Positions 1 through 11,240 are shown, numbered from the stretch's first letter. The stretch: DNA of 64,000 nucleotides from Carallia brachiata (GCA_021464245.1 JADCRB010000029.1:62001-126000); one strand, 5' to 3'. The notes: generated from the letters alone by a model not told the origin. Numbers and translations: made by a program.

Positions 1-88
1 ATGAATTTGAATTGTTGTCAAAACGATCAATAAACTAGATTTACATCCTTAAAATGTACTCATCAATAAGCTAATAAGCTAAATGTAC

Positions 89-896
89 TGTAAACGCTTA
101 AATTAAAAGAAAAAAAAAGAGTCAATTACCATTGGCAGGCGCCAACCTTGAAATTAAGGTTGGCCGCTGCTAACCTAATGCCACAAACTAAATGGTTGGT
201 GACACAGTTTCTTTAGAGGGTTTATAAATAGGCTCTCCCATCCCAGTTCTATTCATCATTCAGCAAATTCATAAACAGAAAAATTCAGAGATTTTGAGAG
301 AAAAAGAAAATTTGAAAAATCTTTCAAGAAAATTTCTTTTTTTCCTACGTATTTTTACTTTACAGTGTACTCTTTTAACTCCTTTTTTAAAGATATTTTA
401 GGGGTAAATCCAAAAAAATTTCCTATTTCTATTTCTAAGGTTATTTTTGGGTTTATATTCTCTGATCGCTCTAGATCTTAATTTATGAGAATATATATCT
501 GAAAATATCAAAATATTACAAATTCGGCTGGTATCAAGTCTCATACGGCTCTCAATAAAGTTCAGACAGCTCATCCGATAACAAGTCCCTTCGACCCTCG
601 GTGAAATTAAACCAGATCGGCTCAGATCAGGTATCTGCGGTTTTTAATCGTAGTCTAAACGTCAAAATCAGATACAATTTCAGTCTACCTAATTCAAGAT
701 AAAACTGTGAAAATTATTTCTGTTAAGATTAAACTCGTGCAACCCTTGACGGAGTCAAAAAAAAAGGAACACTAATCGGAGGATCTATAGAGATCGACCC
801 CACGTAAATTTTAAGAAAATTTTTAAATTTTTATTTATAATTTATTTTTTATATTTTTAAATCTAACTGTTAGAGACTCAAAATATATTCGTTACA
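89..896 (+). mobile_element. Solo LTR, Tat-like Ty3/gypsy family (copy 1)
   Basis: An 808-bp LTR that starts TGTAAACGC and ends GTTACA. It matches the LTRs of elements A and B: polyA-rich start, TATA box TATAAATA at 223-230, a leader with repeated GAGAAAAAGAAAATTT-type motifs, and a block with CTCATACGGC and CTCAGTG-like motifs. The flanks are TGTAC (84-88) and TGTAT (897-901), a 5-bp target duplication with one mismatch. No internal region follows, so this is a solo LTR left by LTR-LTR recombination. Orientation is inferred from the TATA box and from element A. Confidence 0.85.
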
Positions 897-1888
897 TGTA
901 TCTTCAGACTAACTTGCTTTCCCCTTTTCCCTTACACGAGGATTTTGTTTTTCTCCTCTATTTTCTTTTTCAAAACAAACATGCAGCGAATCGGTGAAAT
1001 AATGACATCGGTACCGTCACGTCACGGCGTGTCTAGAGATAACCTTGAAAAGCATCAGCAAATGGCTTTTAGTTATTAGAATATAACCTTTTCTTTTTGG
1101 CATCGTGTTATCAGAATATAACTTACAAGTTTATCGGCATGGCTTTCTTAATTATAAAGGAAACATTAGGTAAGATTCTTTAACGGAATTATATAATTTT
1201 TTTAATACTCCTTAAAATACAACATATAGTAGAATTTTAATTATAAATGACATCGTTTTGACTTGTGGAGTCTTTTACGTTGCTTCTTTTAACTTTCATG
1301 AAAAGGCTAAAGTTCTGTGGATGAGAGAAGAGTCCAAATTGAGTGGCTTTGATGCCATCGCCTCACCTCACGATATATCCGCTGGAATTGACCAAAAAAT
1401 GGGCAACCCCATGTTGCACCTAATAAAGAAAGAAACTTTGGATTCCTTTGGTTTGGAAAATAAAGAAGGCCAAGGTCCTGTCAATCATGATCATGGGCGT
1501 GAATTGTAATTGAAAACATCGTGAATATTGCGTAACATACTCCATTACTTGTGTGCTTCAAATTCTATAATTGCTCTTTATTGGTTGAAGCCAAAGCAAT
1601 TAGACCATAGGTTTTTGCTTTTAAGTTTACGCATTTCCAATTTCACGTACGAGATTGACGTTCCAATGCATTTCCAAACCGTATCATCTATTTTGTTGCA
1701 TGGTCATTGAATATGTTTGCATTGTCCGCTGATTTGTACCGCATTGTTTTCCTCTTGTTTTGCAATGGAACACTTTAAACTTGTTTTGCTAGTTAAAACA
1801 TGGGAGGTAGTATATTGCAACGATCTATCACTTCTGTCATTAATTTTCGTAAAGTTTAGTTACACAATTCTATGTATTCCTACAAACG
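897..1888. other. Intergenic stretch with one unidentified ORF
   Basis: Mostly AT-rich sequence between the solo LTR and element A. The only item that looks coding is an 83-codon open frame at 1258-1509 (listed separately). The remainder shows no domain, repeat or promoter that I can support. Confidence 0.5.
1258..1509 (+). pseudogene. Unidentified coding-like fragment
   Basis: An open frame with no ATG at its 5' end (it opens with TTG) that runs to TAA at 1507-1509. The deduced peptide is polar with balanced composition (motifs KLSGFDAIASP, LDSFGLENKEG) and is much less AT-biased than its surroundings, unlike a chance frame in this DNA. There is no visible splice acceptor with a good polypyrimidine tract. 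It could be the last exon or a stranded fragment of a host gene; I do not recognise the family. A chance ORF is the alternative. Confidence 0.3.
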
Positions 1889-2680
1889 TGTTTATAAAAA
1901 AAAAAAAGTCAAGTCTAAGTTGTGGGCGTTGCCAAATTTGAAATTGGCAATGCCAATGCAGAAATTAATTTTCTTCCTTTCCCATATAATGTTCACATGA
2001 GAAATGAACCCTATAAATAGACTTCTGCCCTTCAGTTCAAAAGAGATTTAACAAATCTGTAAAACAGAAAAATACAGAGAGAATTTGAGAGAAAAAGAAA
2101 ATTTTGAAAATTTTTCTCAAAGAAATTTCTCCTTTTCTTACGTCTATTACTCTGCAGTATACTCTCCTAACTCCTTTTTGATAGATATTTCAGGTGTAAA
2201 TTCTAAAAAATTTATTGTTTCCATTTCTAAGTTTATTTTTGAGTTTATATTTTTCGATTGCTCTAGATCTGAATTTATGAAAATATAGATCTAAAAATAT
2301 TAAAATACTACAAATCCGGCTGAGATTAAATCTCATACGGCCCTCAGCAAAATTCAGACAACTCATCCGAGAACAAGTCACCTCGGCCTTTGGTGAAATT
2401 AAGTCAGATCGGTTCAGATCAGGTCTTTGCGGTTCTTAACCGTAGTCCAAACGTCTACCTCAGATCCAGTTTCAGTCTACCAAGTTTAAGAAAAAGTTGT
2501 GAAATTTACCGCTGTCAAGATCAAGCTTGTACAGCCATTGACAGAGTCACGAAAGAACATTAATCAGAGGATTTACGAAAATCGACCTTACGTAAATTTT
2601 CTTTTATTTTAAATTTTTATTTGTAATTTATTTTTGTATTTTTGAGTCTAATTGTTCAGGCTTGAAATTTACCGGTTACA
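1889..2680 (+). repeat. 5' LTR of element A
   Basis: A 792-bp LTR that starts TGTTTATAAAA and ends CCGGTTACA. TATA box TATAAATA lies at 2012-2019. It resembles the solo LTR at 89-896 more closely over its first ~200 bp than it resembles the 3' LTR of its own element. Confidence 0.8.
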
Positions 2681-2686
2681 AATTTT

Positions 2687-2704
2687 TGGCACGCTCGGCG
2701 GGAC
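2687..2704 (+). other. Primer-binding site of element A
   Basis: TGGCACGCTCGGCGGGAC begins 6 nt after the 5' LTR end. The TGG start fits pairing with a tRNA 3' CCA. Element B has the related TGGCACGCCCAGTGGGAC at the same place. I cannot name the tRNA with confidence. Confidence 0.6.
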
Positions 2705-2722
2705 CTCTTCACCTCTCATCTC

Positions 2723-2875
2723 TTGTTCCTTAAAAAAATAAAAAAAAAAAGCAAAAAGAAACAGCGAAAAAAAAAAGCAAAAAAAGAAAAGAACAGAGAA
2801 AAGAAGAAAAAGAAAAAGAAAAAAAAAGAGAAGAAGACAAAACAAGAAAAAGGACAAAAAAAAGAAAAAAATTTT
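2723..2875. repeat. A-rich purine tract in element A leader
   Basis: About 150 bases made almost only of A and G (lysine-rich if read). It corresponds to the T/C-rich tract at 54330-54475 on the other strand of element B. It is leader low-complexity sequence, not a gene. Confidence 0.7.
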
Positions 2876-2900
2876 TTTCAGCAGGTATCCAACACATCAA

Positions 2901-3149
2901 ATGGCACCAAAGAGAAATATAACCGCTATCATAAAAAAGAAGGTAACTGCTCCACTGTGTGCATCAACTACCCTACCTGAGTACGCAGGTCCAGAAACCC
3001 GTAGACGGACACAATTCTTGCCGTCCAAACCCGACAAAATATCAAAATGGAGAGTCCACAGCTCGCACAATAACAGGATCTCTCCCCTGACTCTCTTGCC
3101 GCATGGAAGAGTCGACCACCCACCCCGATCAAAATTGGGGGCAATATGA
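2901..3149 (+). pseudogene. gag N-terminal fragment of element A
   Basis: ATG at 2901 opens an 82-codon frame (start MAPKRNITAIIKKK) that matches, by eye, the region just inside element B (gag start at about 54302 on the minus strand, same leader and spacing). It ends at a stop where the element B frame continues, so only the N-terminal part of gag can be read. Gag core motifs (the [13 protein letters not shown] region seen at 53117-53467) are missing from element A. Confidence 0.55.
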
Positions 3150-4270
3150 CGAAGCCTGCTCAACAAAATTCAACTCATTTTGTAGAGATCCACACAGAGG
3201 AATTAGAAGAGGTCTCTCCCCCAGTCTTTCACGGAGCCTAATCTGTTTCCGTCATGATGACCAACACAACCAGCACTGAAGAAAGGATTTCAGAATTGGA
3301 GAACAAGATTTTGCCGCTCTCAAAGGAAAAGTCTTGATCCGGTACAGCTGATTAGAGTCGTAGAGGAAAATGATCAACAGATCGCCGCTCTCAAAGGACA
3401 AGCCCCGATCCAAATTAATCCCAAAATCCACGAGGAGCAATCATATCCACCCGGTTTCACTCCAGAAGCCACACCAATTGATGTCTTCACTGCAGAAAAG
3501 TAACTAGGTAGTTCTACACAGCTGCCACCCTCAAATTCTCTAACTTCGCTATCTGTTCAATAATTGCAGGAAATAATAGCTAATACGATCCGCCTGCAAC
3601 AAGTTACATCCTTCCAAGGATCACAAATGTACGTCAAGCCGTACACCAGATGAATCGAAGGTCTTAACATGCCTTGGGGCTACCAGCCGCCCAAATTTCA
3701 ATAATTCGACGGACGAGGCGATCCCAAACAGTACATCGCCCACTTCGTTGAAACCTGCAACAACGCAGGAACTTACGGATATCTTTTGGTAAAGTAATTC
3801 GTTCGTTCGCTCGAAATCGGGGGCAATATGACGAAGCCTGCTCAACAAAATTTAACTCATTTTGTAGAGATCCACACAGAGGAATTAGAAGAGGTCTCTC
3901 CCCCAGTCTTTCACGGAGCCTAATCTGTTTCCGTCATGATGACCAACACAACCAGCACTGAAGAAAGGATTTCAGAATTGGAGAACAAGATTTTGCCGCT
4001 CTCAAAGGAAAAGTCTCGATCCGGTACAGCTGATTAGAGTTGTAGAGGAAAATGATCAACAGATCGCCGCTCTCAAAGGACAAGCCCCGATCCAAATTAA
4101 TCCCAAAATCCACGAGAAGCAATCATATCCACCCGGTTTCACTCCAGAAGCCACACCAATTGATGTCTTCACTGCAGAAAAGTAACTAGGTAGTTCTACA
4201 CAGCTGCCACCCTCAAATTCTCTAACTTCGCTATCTGTTCAATAATTGCAGGAAATGATAGCTAATATCA
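3136..4270 (+). repeat. Imperfect tandem duplication (period ~680 bp) in element A
   Basis: The block starting GGGGGCAATATGACGAAGCC at 3137 recurs nearly unchanged from 3819. The second copy matches up to GGAAATGATAGCTAAT (about 4270), where it breaks off. The first copy continues about 230 bp further with gag-like sequence (parallel to 53461-53685 of element B). Both copies keep the same small differences from element B, so the duplication happened in this lineage, perhaps by template switching during reverse transcription. Confidence 0.85.
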
Positions 4271-4429
4271 ATCAAGTCCTAAGTTGTACTTTCAGCTCAG
4301 AAGAATGGGATACTACTGGCTAGCCGTGGTGCGTGATTCCATTGTGTTTGCTAAAACCTGTCAATGGTAAATTTCTAAAGTAGTATTATGTGTAAATATG
4401 TTGAAATAAATAAATAATTAAAAGAAAAA

Positions 4430-4490
4430 ATTTTAAAAAAGAAGAAAAATAAAAAAAGAAGAAAAGAAAAAAAATAAAAAAAAAATTTCG
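4430..4490. repeat. A-rich low-complexity tract
   Basis: Run of AAAAAGAAGAAAA-type sequence at the start of the pol-distal module. Its counterpart is the T-rich tract at 49326-49440 of element B. Confidence 0.6.
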
Positions 4491-4499
4491 GAAGTCCCG

Positions 4500-4800
4500 A
4501 TCTAAAGGTCCAAGCGAAAATCCAAACCCGAAAATCCAAGCCAAGACACTTGAGCCCAACTCCAAAGCTTGAAAACCAAGTCTAGATCCAAAACCTAAAC
4601 ACTCGACCCAAATCCAAAAGTCCAAGCTAGAAGACCAAACACTCTACCCAAATCTAAAAGCCCAAATCAAGAAAGCCCAAAAACTCAAGTCCAATTTAAA
4701 ACACAAACACAAAACCTAAGCCCAAAAACCCAAATCCAATCCAAAACCCGAAACCCAAAAATTCGAAGTTCCAGACACAAATCCAGAACCCAAGTTCAAA
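4500..4800 (+). repeat. Degenerate CCAAAWCC-type tandem array
   Basis: About 300 bp of decayed short repeats (AATCCAAAAGTCC, AAACCCAAATCC and similar). It sits directly upstream of the captured WOX promoter. Element B has the complementary array at 49060-49320, so it is a fixed part of the module. No protein function is supported. Confidence 0.7.
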
Positions 4801-4852
4801 ATCAAATCCAACTGTTGGCCCGCATGAGTATAAACTGTGAACGGCCCAAAAA

Positions 4853-4859
4853 TATAAAA
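4853..4859 (+). promoter_or_regulatory. TATA box of the captured WOX copy
   Basis: TATAAAA about 90 nt before the WOX ATG, preceded by GGCCCA. The same GGCCCAAAAATATAAAAGCG string is in element B (TATA at 49003-49009, minus). It suggests that the capture included the core promoter of the donor gene. Confidence 0.5.
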
Positions 4860-4947
4860 GCGATGGAGGGTTTGAGTCTGAAACTCAGTCTCAGTCTCAA
4901 CCGATTTTCACCACATACCAAACCTTTACTCTTCTTCTACAAGAAAG

Positions 4948-5574
4948 ATGGAACTAGTTGCAGAATCTCAAGATAAGGGAGAAGAAAGGTCGCCTCACAC
5001 AAGGTGGCAACCAACTATGGCACAACTGCAAATTTTGGAGGAAGTCTTCTACAACAGTGGAGGTATTATTTCTAATATGTCTCAGATTTATCAACTTGTC
5101 CCACGACTGCGCCTGCTCAAGGCGATCGAAGGAAAAAATGTGTTTTATTGGTTCTAAAATCGGAGAAGTAGGAAGAAAATAGCACTGAGAACTAGTTTTT
5201 CCAAAGCACAGTCTGCCGTTTCGATAGTAAATCTCACCCGTACAGTTTCGCCCGCAAATGAAGCAAGTCCGAGTTCTACCACTGCGACGGTTTCTTCAGG
5301 CTATAACGATCAAAGCCGTAGCCCGTGGGAACATGCGTACTGGTCCTGGTAGTTTTACGGAGTCAGCCAAGGGTTCATATCTCCTAAGTACTTAAGTTCA
5401 GGAGGAATTTTTTTAGTAGAAAGAGATCATTCCATCTAAATTTTGCTTCTCTTTCCAGAATATTCCAGCGGCATCAACCAGCCGTAAGACTCCAGCAACG
5501 TCAACATCATCGGCCCACCGGAGGAGGCCGGGCTTGACTTGGAGCTACACCTCAGGCCCCGCCAGGATGGCTGA
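4948..5574 (+). pseudogene. Captured WUSCHEL-related homeobox (WOX) copy in element A
   Basis: One reading frame runs from ATG 4948 to TGA 5572-5574 (208 codons) with no intron or indel but four in-frame stops, at 5155, 5350, 5437 and 5485. Codons 18-77 are a WOX homeodomain: TRWQPTMAQL at the start, and EGKNVFYWF then stop then NRRSRKK at helix 3, where the conserved Q codon CAA has become TAA. Downstream are a Ser/Thr-rich linker, a degraded WUS box (ILLLFPEY) and an EAR-like GLDLELHL near the end. The order homeodomain, WUS box, EAR is that of the WUS clade, whose proteins maintain stem-cell niches as transcriptional regulators. The missing introns suggest capture from a spliced transcript. 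It lies in sense orientation between pol-derived remains and the 3' LTR. Non-functional as a full protein; a 69-residue peptide lacking the end of helix 3 is the most it could encode. Confidence 0.85.
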
Positions 5575-6473
5575 CAAGATAAGGTGCGACGACTTTAGCA
5601 GCACGCGGTAACAATTTCTACAACCCACGGTAACGATTTTCGTAACGCGTGTCAGCCGTTGTCTCTTTTATTTCTTATGTGGGAAAGAGACGTGGATGAC
5701 CCTACTCGATTCTGCGTATCTTCTTTTTGACTTTTCAAAAAAAATCTTTGGTGTATGTATATATATCCTACATGCCTAAGTCATAACACTCACCCCTCAG
5801 CTCTTCTTTTTCTCAAAAAGAAAATGACTAGTATCTGCACTTGTCTTAGGAAGTTCTTTGATCAAGAAGTTGGAGGCGCATGAGTTAAGAAAAAAAAGAG
5901 TAGTCATCCTCGAGGGATCCTTAAAAGTCCTCGAAACTCAGTCTCCAACGCCATCGGTGTAATGGAGTTTCAACAACTCTCCTTAATTCACATTTACCAC
6001 AGAGGGATGAGAAGTTGCAATCATCATCATCTTCTTTTAGATGCGGCGACGTATAGGAAAGTTCCAACTACTCTCCTTACGTCGGAGCAGACTCGAGAAT
6101 CATCACTACAGGCCATCTCTTTGTGTGCAGGTCTTGAAGTTCTGTAGTCTTAGACCTTCCTCATGGGGAGGTTCAAGTTCTTTGCCTGCCAAATCATTCT
6201 CACCGGAGTTATGGAACTTTAAGACATATAAAAAATCTTTTGCGAGCTATGGAAGCTCGACCTCACCTAGAGTCAAGACTTCAATTTTTATATTGGCTGG
6301 ACTGCTAACTTTCTCAAGATCGTATTTGTTTCCTATTGAGATCCAACAACAGTTGGATTAGCCGGAGATAGAAGATTTTAACATTCAATATTTATCAGGA
6401 TATCTTAAGTTTCAAACTGAACTTCAAGACTCGGTTCAGATCATGTTTGCAAAGTTTTTCCTTACCAATCTAT
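5575..6473 (+). other. Non-coding remainder of the pol-distal module, element A
   Basis: This segment is homologous to 47611-48521 of element B (reverse strand). It has short open frames, none with a domain I recognise. Part of it may be 3' UTR of the captured gene; the boundary cannot be seen. Confidence 0.5.
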
Positions 6474-6487
6474 GAAGTGGGGGCATT
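6474..6487 (+). other. Polypurine tract of element A
   Basis: GAAGTGGGGGCATT directly before the 3' LTR start TGTAAG. The identical string occurs in element B beside 47594 on the minus strand. Confidence 0.75.
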
Positions 6488-7516
6488 TGTAAGTACAAAA
6501 ATTTTCAATGGTCGGCCAACTACCCCAGAAAAAAAATAATAATAAAAAAGAAAAAGAAAAGCCAACAAATTGAAAAGTCAAAGAAATCTCATGCACGAGG
6601 TTTGCATGGTGCATGCAAATTTCAATGGTTGGGTGCCTAACCGAGACTTTTGCAAACAAAGTTAGTTGGCACAGTAAGGTTTTAAGCCTATAAATAGGCT
6701 GTTTCTGAGGCTTTGCATCATCTCCAGAGAAATCAACAAGTCAATCACACCACCAAAAAAAAAAAAAGAAACACGGCACAGCAAGCATTGCAAAACCATA
6801 CAGAAAAAATCCCACAAAAATTGCAAAGCCTTACAAAAGAAAAGTCTCCAAAAACACTTCCTCTCATTCTAGTTCAATCCAATATTCAACAAATCTAAAA
6901 ACAAAAAAATATAGAGAACTTGAGAGAAAAAGAAAATTTTGAAAAGCTCTCTAGAAAATTTCTCCTTTTCATATGTGTTTTTACTTTGCAGTATACTCTT
7001 CTAATTCTTTTTTTAAAGATATTTCAGATGTAAACCCTAAAAAATTTGTTGTTTCTATTTCTCAGGTTATTTTTGAGTTTATATTCTCTGATCGCTCTAA
7101 ATCTGAATTTATGAGAATATAGATCTAAAAATATCAAAATATTACAAATCCGATTGAGATCAGACTTAATACAGCCCTCAACAAAATTCATGCAACTCAT
7201 CCGAGAATAAGTCCATTTGACCCTCAGTGAAATTAAGCTAGATTGGCTCAAATCAGATCTTTACGGTTCTTAACCGTAGTTTAAATGTCTATATCAGATT
7301 CAATTTCAGTTTACCTAATTCAAGATAAAACTGTGGAATTTACTGCTGTCAAAATTAAGGTCGAGTAGCCCTTGACAGGAGTTATAAAAAACACTAATCG
7401 GAAGAATCACGAAAATCGTCCCCACGTAAATTTTCTTTTATTTTAAAGTTTTATTTGTAATTTATTTTTATATTTTTGAGTCTAATTGTTTCAGACTCGA
7501 GATTTATGCATGTTAA
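6488..7516 (+). repeat. 3' LTR of element A (divergent U3)
   Basis: About 1.03 kb, longer than the 5' LTR. Its 3' half (from about 6900) matches the other LTRs, but the first ~400 bp (U3, TATA context CCTATAAATAGGC near 6690, and early leader) differ from the 5' LTR. The 3' edge is blurred: ATGTTAAAAAC stands where TTACA is expected. Confidence 0.7.
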
Positions 7517-10500
7517 AAACAACTTGAAAAAATCCAACCATTTCTACCAAATGTATGACTTCAATCCATTTATATTATGTTTAAATATAATTAATTTTCT
7601 CCAATAGTTTACTTAAAATAAAATCTTATTCATGTTGTTTATGTAATTTTTTTTTTGTTATTATTTGAGACGTTCTTTTTTACCATTAAAAAGATTTAAA
7701 TCACCAAATTAATCAAATTAACTTACAACTGTTAATAATAATTTGACCGGTTTTACTCTGTTTGGGATGATTATAGTTTTAAAAAAAAAATGCTTTGTGG
7801 CTACACACTAGTGAGAATATAGTGAAAATGTAGTAATTTAAATAATTAGATCATGAAAATATGTTAAATTTGAAAAATGATAAATAAATAATTAATTAAA
7901 TACTATTAAATTAATTATATATCTTTTATATACTTTATTAAGCATAATTTTATAATTAAATTTTTTTAAAATTTTCAAAATACCCCTAATAGTTGATTTG
8001 AATGAAATGGTAAACCAACCTAACCCTAGGCCGATGATCTGTGTACACTGTACACTGTAATCTATTATACGCCGAGCACGATCCAGGAGCACGGTCCCCA
8101 TATTCCTTCTAGGATTCTCTTCTGCTAGCACCTCCAGTTTTGGTCAACTAACTTAACCAGCACCAGCTGCTCCCTACCCCTGTGGTTCGGTTAGGCTCGC
8201 CTCACCTCACTAGTTCTTGTCAGCGCCGAGAAGCATCTACGCTCGACTCTAACCCGTGAAATCCACGTAACAATCTTGTTCATCTATGGTAGGCATGGGA
8301 TCAGATCCTACGCTAACATATGGACTCATTGACGTTTGGCGCGTGGGTCAAGCGTTACGGGAATGGTCCCTTACCGAGTCCAAGGTAATAACTGCATCTG
8401 ACGGGCGCCGCAAATAAAGAATCAACAGTTTTTTCTGTTCTGTCACGCGCACGTTGGCGCACGTGGCACGTCCGTCCGTTACTATTTTCTCTCTTTCTCA
8501 ATAATTGTGCGCCGTATTCTTCGGGGTAACCGAACTAGGGTCAAATTACAATTAACCATGGTCAAGTTTGTTTCAGAAATTTCCACACACAAAGACAAAA
8601 CTGCTTGCGGCTGCTTGTACGGATTTGTGAGTGATATTTGTAAAAGATAAAAAATGATTGTCCGTAACAAAATTCTTGTGAAAAACTAATAAGTTAGGAC
8701 TTTAATTTTTTCCACTCTCTTGAATTTCATAAATTGATTGAAAGAAAGTTATGTAATTTATATAATATTAAGTATAAAGTTAAAATAATAAATTTAAATT
8801 ATTAAATTATAAAAAATATATTAAATTTTAAAATATAAATAAATTATTAAATTTATTTTATATTTTTTTATATATTATAAATTACATATTTATGTAATCA
8901 CTAATTTATTAATTTCTAATTTTTCGGTCGCTGATCTGGACTGTGTCTGCCGCATTTTCCAGTCCAAGCACGTGCGGGGAGCCATTTGAAAATCCTTAAG
9001 AAAAAAAAACAATAGGCGCACAAACATGTAATGTGAAATGGATTATATTACTCTTATTTTAATTGTATTAGCCTAGGTTTCTGGAGCCTTCTATTTGGTG
9101 GGTCGTCTGTCTACCTCAAAGTTTAGGTTTTTGTCCCGTACTATTACCCTGATAATTCGAAATATTTTTTTAAAATATTTTTTAATTTTGTATTCATATT
9201 TTTAATTTTTACTTTTGTATTATTGTTGTTACGTGCTAGGATCAACCCTTTATCTTTATGTCTCTAGGTAGACAAAAAATTTTCGTAACCGATGGAAAGA
9301 AAAAGACAAACACAAGAGAGATTTCAATGGTTGGACCTGCTTATAATAGGTATTTTTTTTATTTATTAAAAGACCTATTAAAATATAAATTATATAATAC
9401 AGGTATTTTTTTTTCTCATAAATTTTACTCCTCTTTTCTTTAAATTTGAATCCAATCTCTACGATAAAAATTTTAAATTTTAATTATTAAAAGTATCTCT
9501 TGAAATATACTATTACCTAATATTAAAGAGTCCGTGATAATGTTACTTAAAAAAAAATCCAATCCACAATAAAATTCCCAAAAAAAGTGAAAATCCAAAA
9601 GGAGACGCAGACTTGAAAGAAAGTTGGTAAAACTAATCCGAATAAAGAACACCACAAAGCTTATTTAGAAATATGGCAGGCATAAGAAAGCACTAAAGTA
9701 ATTTTTTTATATTAACTTTTTGTGAAATAAAGTAAAATGTGATTAGTATACATTTTTTTTAGTATATTAAGAGCTTTATTAATTTATGTACTAAATAATA
9801 AAAATAATTTTCTCTTTGTCATAAACTTTGCATCCTTTTTTTTTTTTTTTTTGTCTGTTAAATGGGTAAGTAGAACATATATCTAAATTTTAATCGTTGG
9901 GATGCCTCCTAAGATACTTAACATACGTCTTTCGTCAGCTGTTTCTCTATGAAAAAGAAAATTGGAAGAAAATACGGAAGCTAACGCAAAATCTAGTGGC
10001 TGGGCAACTATGGAAAAATGATTGTGCAGAAAAATGATTGCAACTTCTTGTGTCAAACAAAGATTTTAAAACCAATTATTCCAAAAAAAAAAAGAAAGTA
10101 TAATGATTAAAATAATTTAACTTTATTTCTTTAATATTAAGATATTATTTAATTATTTATAAGAGTATTTTTGTATAATTTTTTTTATTTGATTAGAAAA
10201 ATATAGGAATTTTTTTAAAATTTTATTAATATACTTTGTTTTCACAATTTTCTCATATAACTTAAAAATAAAATTTTATTTTTTTATAATTTTCTTTTAT
10301 ATAATTTTTTTCTCATTAAAATCTCACCACCCAAACAAATTATAAGTGTTGCTAACTACATTTTTTTTGGCTGGTACTAAAATCGCAATCCACTGTTGTT
10401 TTATCCACTGCCTCTCTTTGTTAATTATCTAAAAAAATGAAATGCATTCACTTTCGCCACAATCTTATATTTTTTTAAAAATCTTTTTAAATTTAAATTA

Positions 10501-11240
10501 ATTCATTAAAAAAATAAAATAATTAAAAAAATTAAAAATTTAAATTCTCAATCTCAAATTTATTAATATATTATTAATATTATTTAAATTAAAAATTTAC
10601 TGTCACAATCTTATCTTACCAGAACAAAAAATTAATGTTATCATTACACTAACTTGTACTCCTTAACAATTAATTAATATTTGAGCAATGTGGCTAGTGG
10701 AGCGTGGAATTTTTATCATATGATGGGCCACATGATATGATCGGCCGATGGTGTTGCATTAGCGTCCACAAAAACATAAAGAAAAAGAAAATGGGAACGC
10801 ATAAAACAAAGTCAACAAAGTTGAAATTCATAATTTAAGCCATCAACAACTTTGCTACAGACACCCGACGGTGAGTGCTGGACAGGTGTCAGTAAGGTCA
10901 GCCTGATGATTGCACGTGTCATGCATCCAGTGGCTCGATGTCACTGATTAATGAAGTCCCAAAACGTCATGAACAATAGTGACCCAACCCACGTTTAATT
11001 TATTTATTTAACTATAATTAAGCAAGCAAGCAAATGTAATCTTTTCGAAAGTGTTAAGAAGCTTGACTATACCAGTATATTTGATAAAATAAATAAAAAT
11101 TTATAATTAATTTAATAATATTTAATAATTTATTTATTTTTTAATTTTTAAAATTAATATAATTTTTATAATTAATAATACAAATTATTACGTACCTATC
11201 GTATTTTTACTACCGCTTGCCTGCTAAGTTTTCTCGGTAT
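7517..11240. other. AT-rich intergenic region
   Basis: No gene supported. Most is A/T-rich with short homopolymers (for example T17 near 9835). A GC-richer island at about 8030-8670 contains no open frame with recognisable content. The last part (10680-11240) is distal promoter of the ERF gene. Confidence 0.6.
10913..10925 (+). promoter_or_regulatory. G-box/ABRE core next to RY-like motif
   Basis: CACGTG at 10913-10918 followed two bases later by CATGCA at 10920-10925, about 390 bp before the TATA box of the ERF gene. G-box/ABRE cores are bound by bZIP/bHLH factors in light, ABA and stress responses, which would fit this family. Function is inferred from motif alone. Confidence 0.35.

Larger units (their letters stand above)
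1889..7516 (+). mobile_element. Element A: non-autonomous Tat-like LTR retrotransposon carrying a WOX copy
   Basis: The 5' LTR (1889-2680), PBS region, A-rich leader, gag start, a duplicated gag-leader block, a WOX-derived ORF, a PPT (6474-6487) and the 3' LTR (6488-~7516) are all in plus orientation. Protease, RT, RNase H and integrase are absent, so it can only move with help in trans. Candidate target duplication is AAACG (1884-1888) against AAACA (7517-7521), one mismatch and an uncertain 3' edge. The 5.6-kb length is short for this clade because the pol genes are deleted. From about 4363 to 6487 it is homologous to 47595-49470 (reverse strand) of element B. Confidence 0.8.

Noticed and set aside
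2723..2980. Lysine-rich protein frame
   Set aside because: It is the A-rich leader tract of element A; the matching tract in element B has no such frame.
4948..5574. SUPERMAN/TAC1-like zinc-finger gene, suggested by the LDLELRLG tail
   Set aside because: No C2H2 finger is present, and the tail is in one frame with a WOX homeodomain and a WUS box (TLPLFP in copy B).
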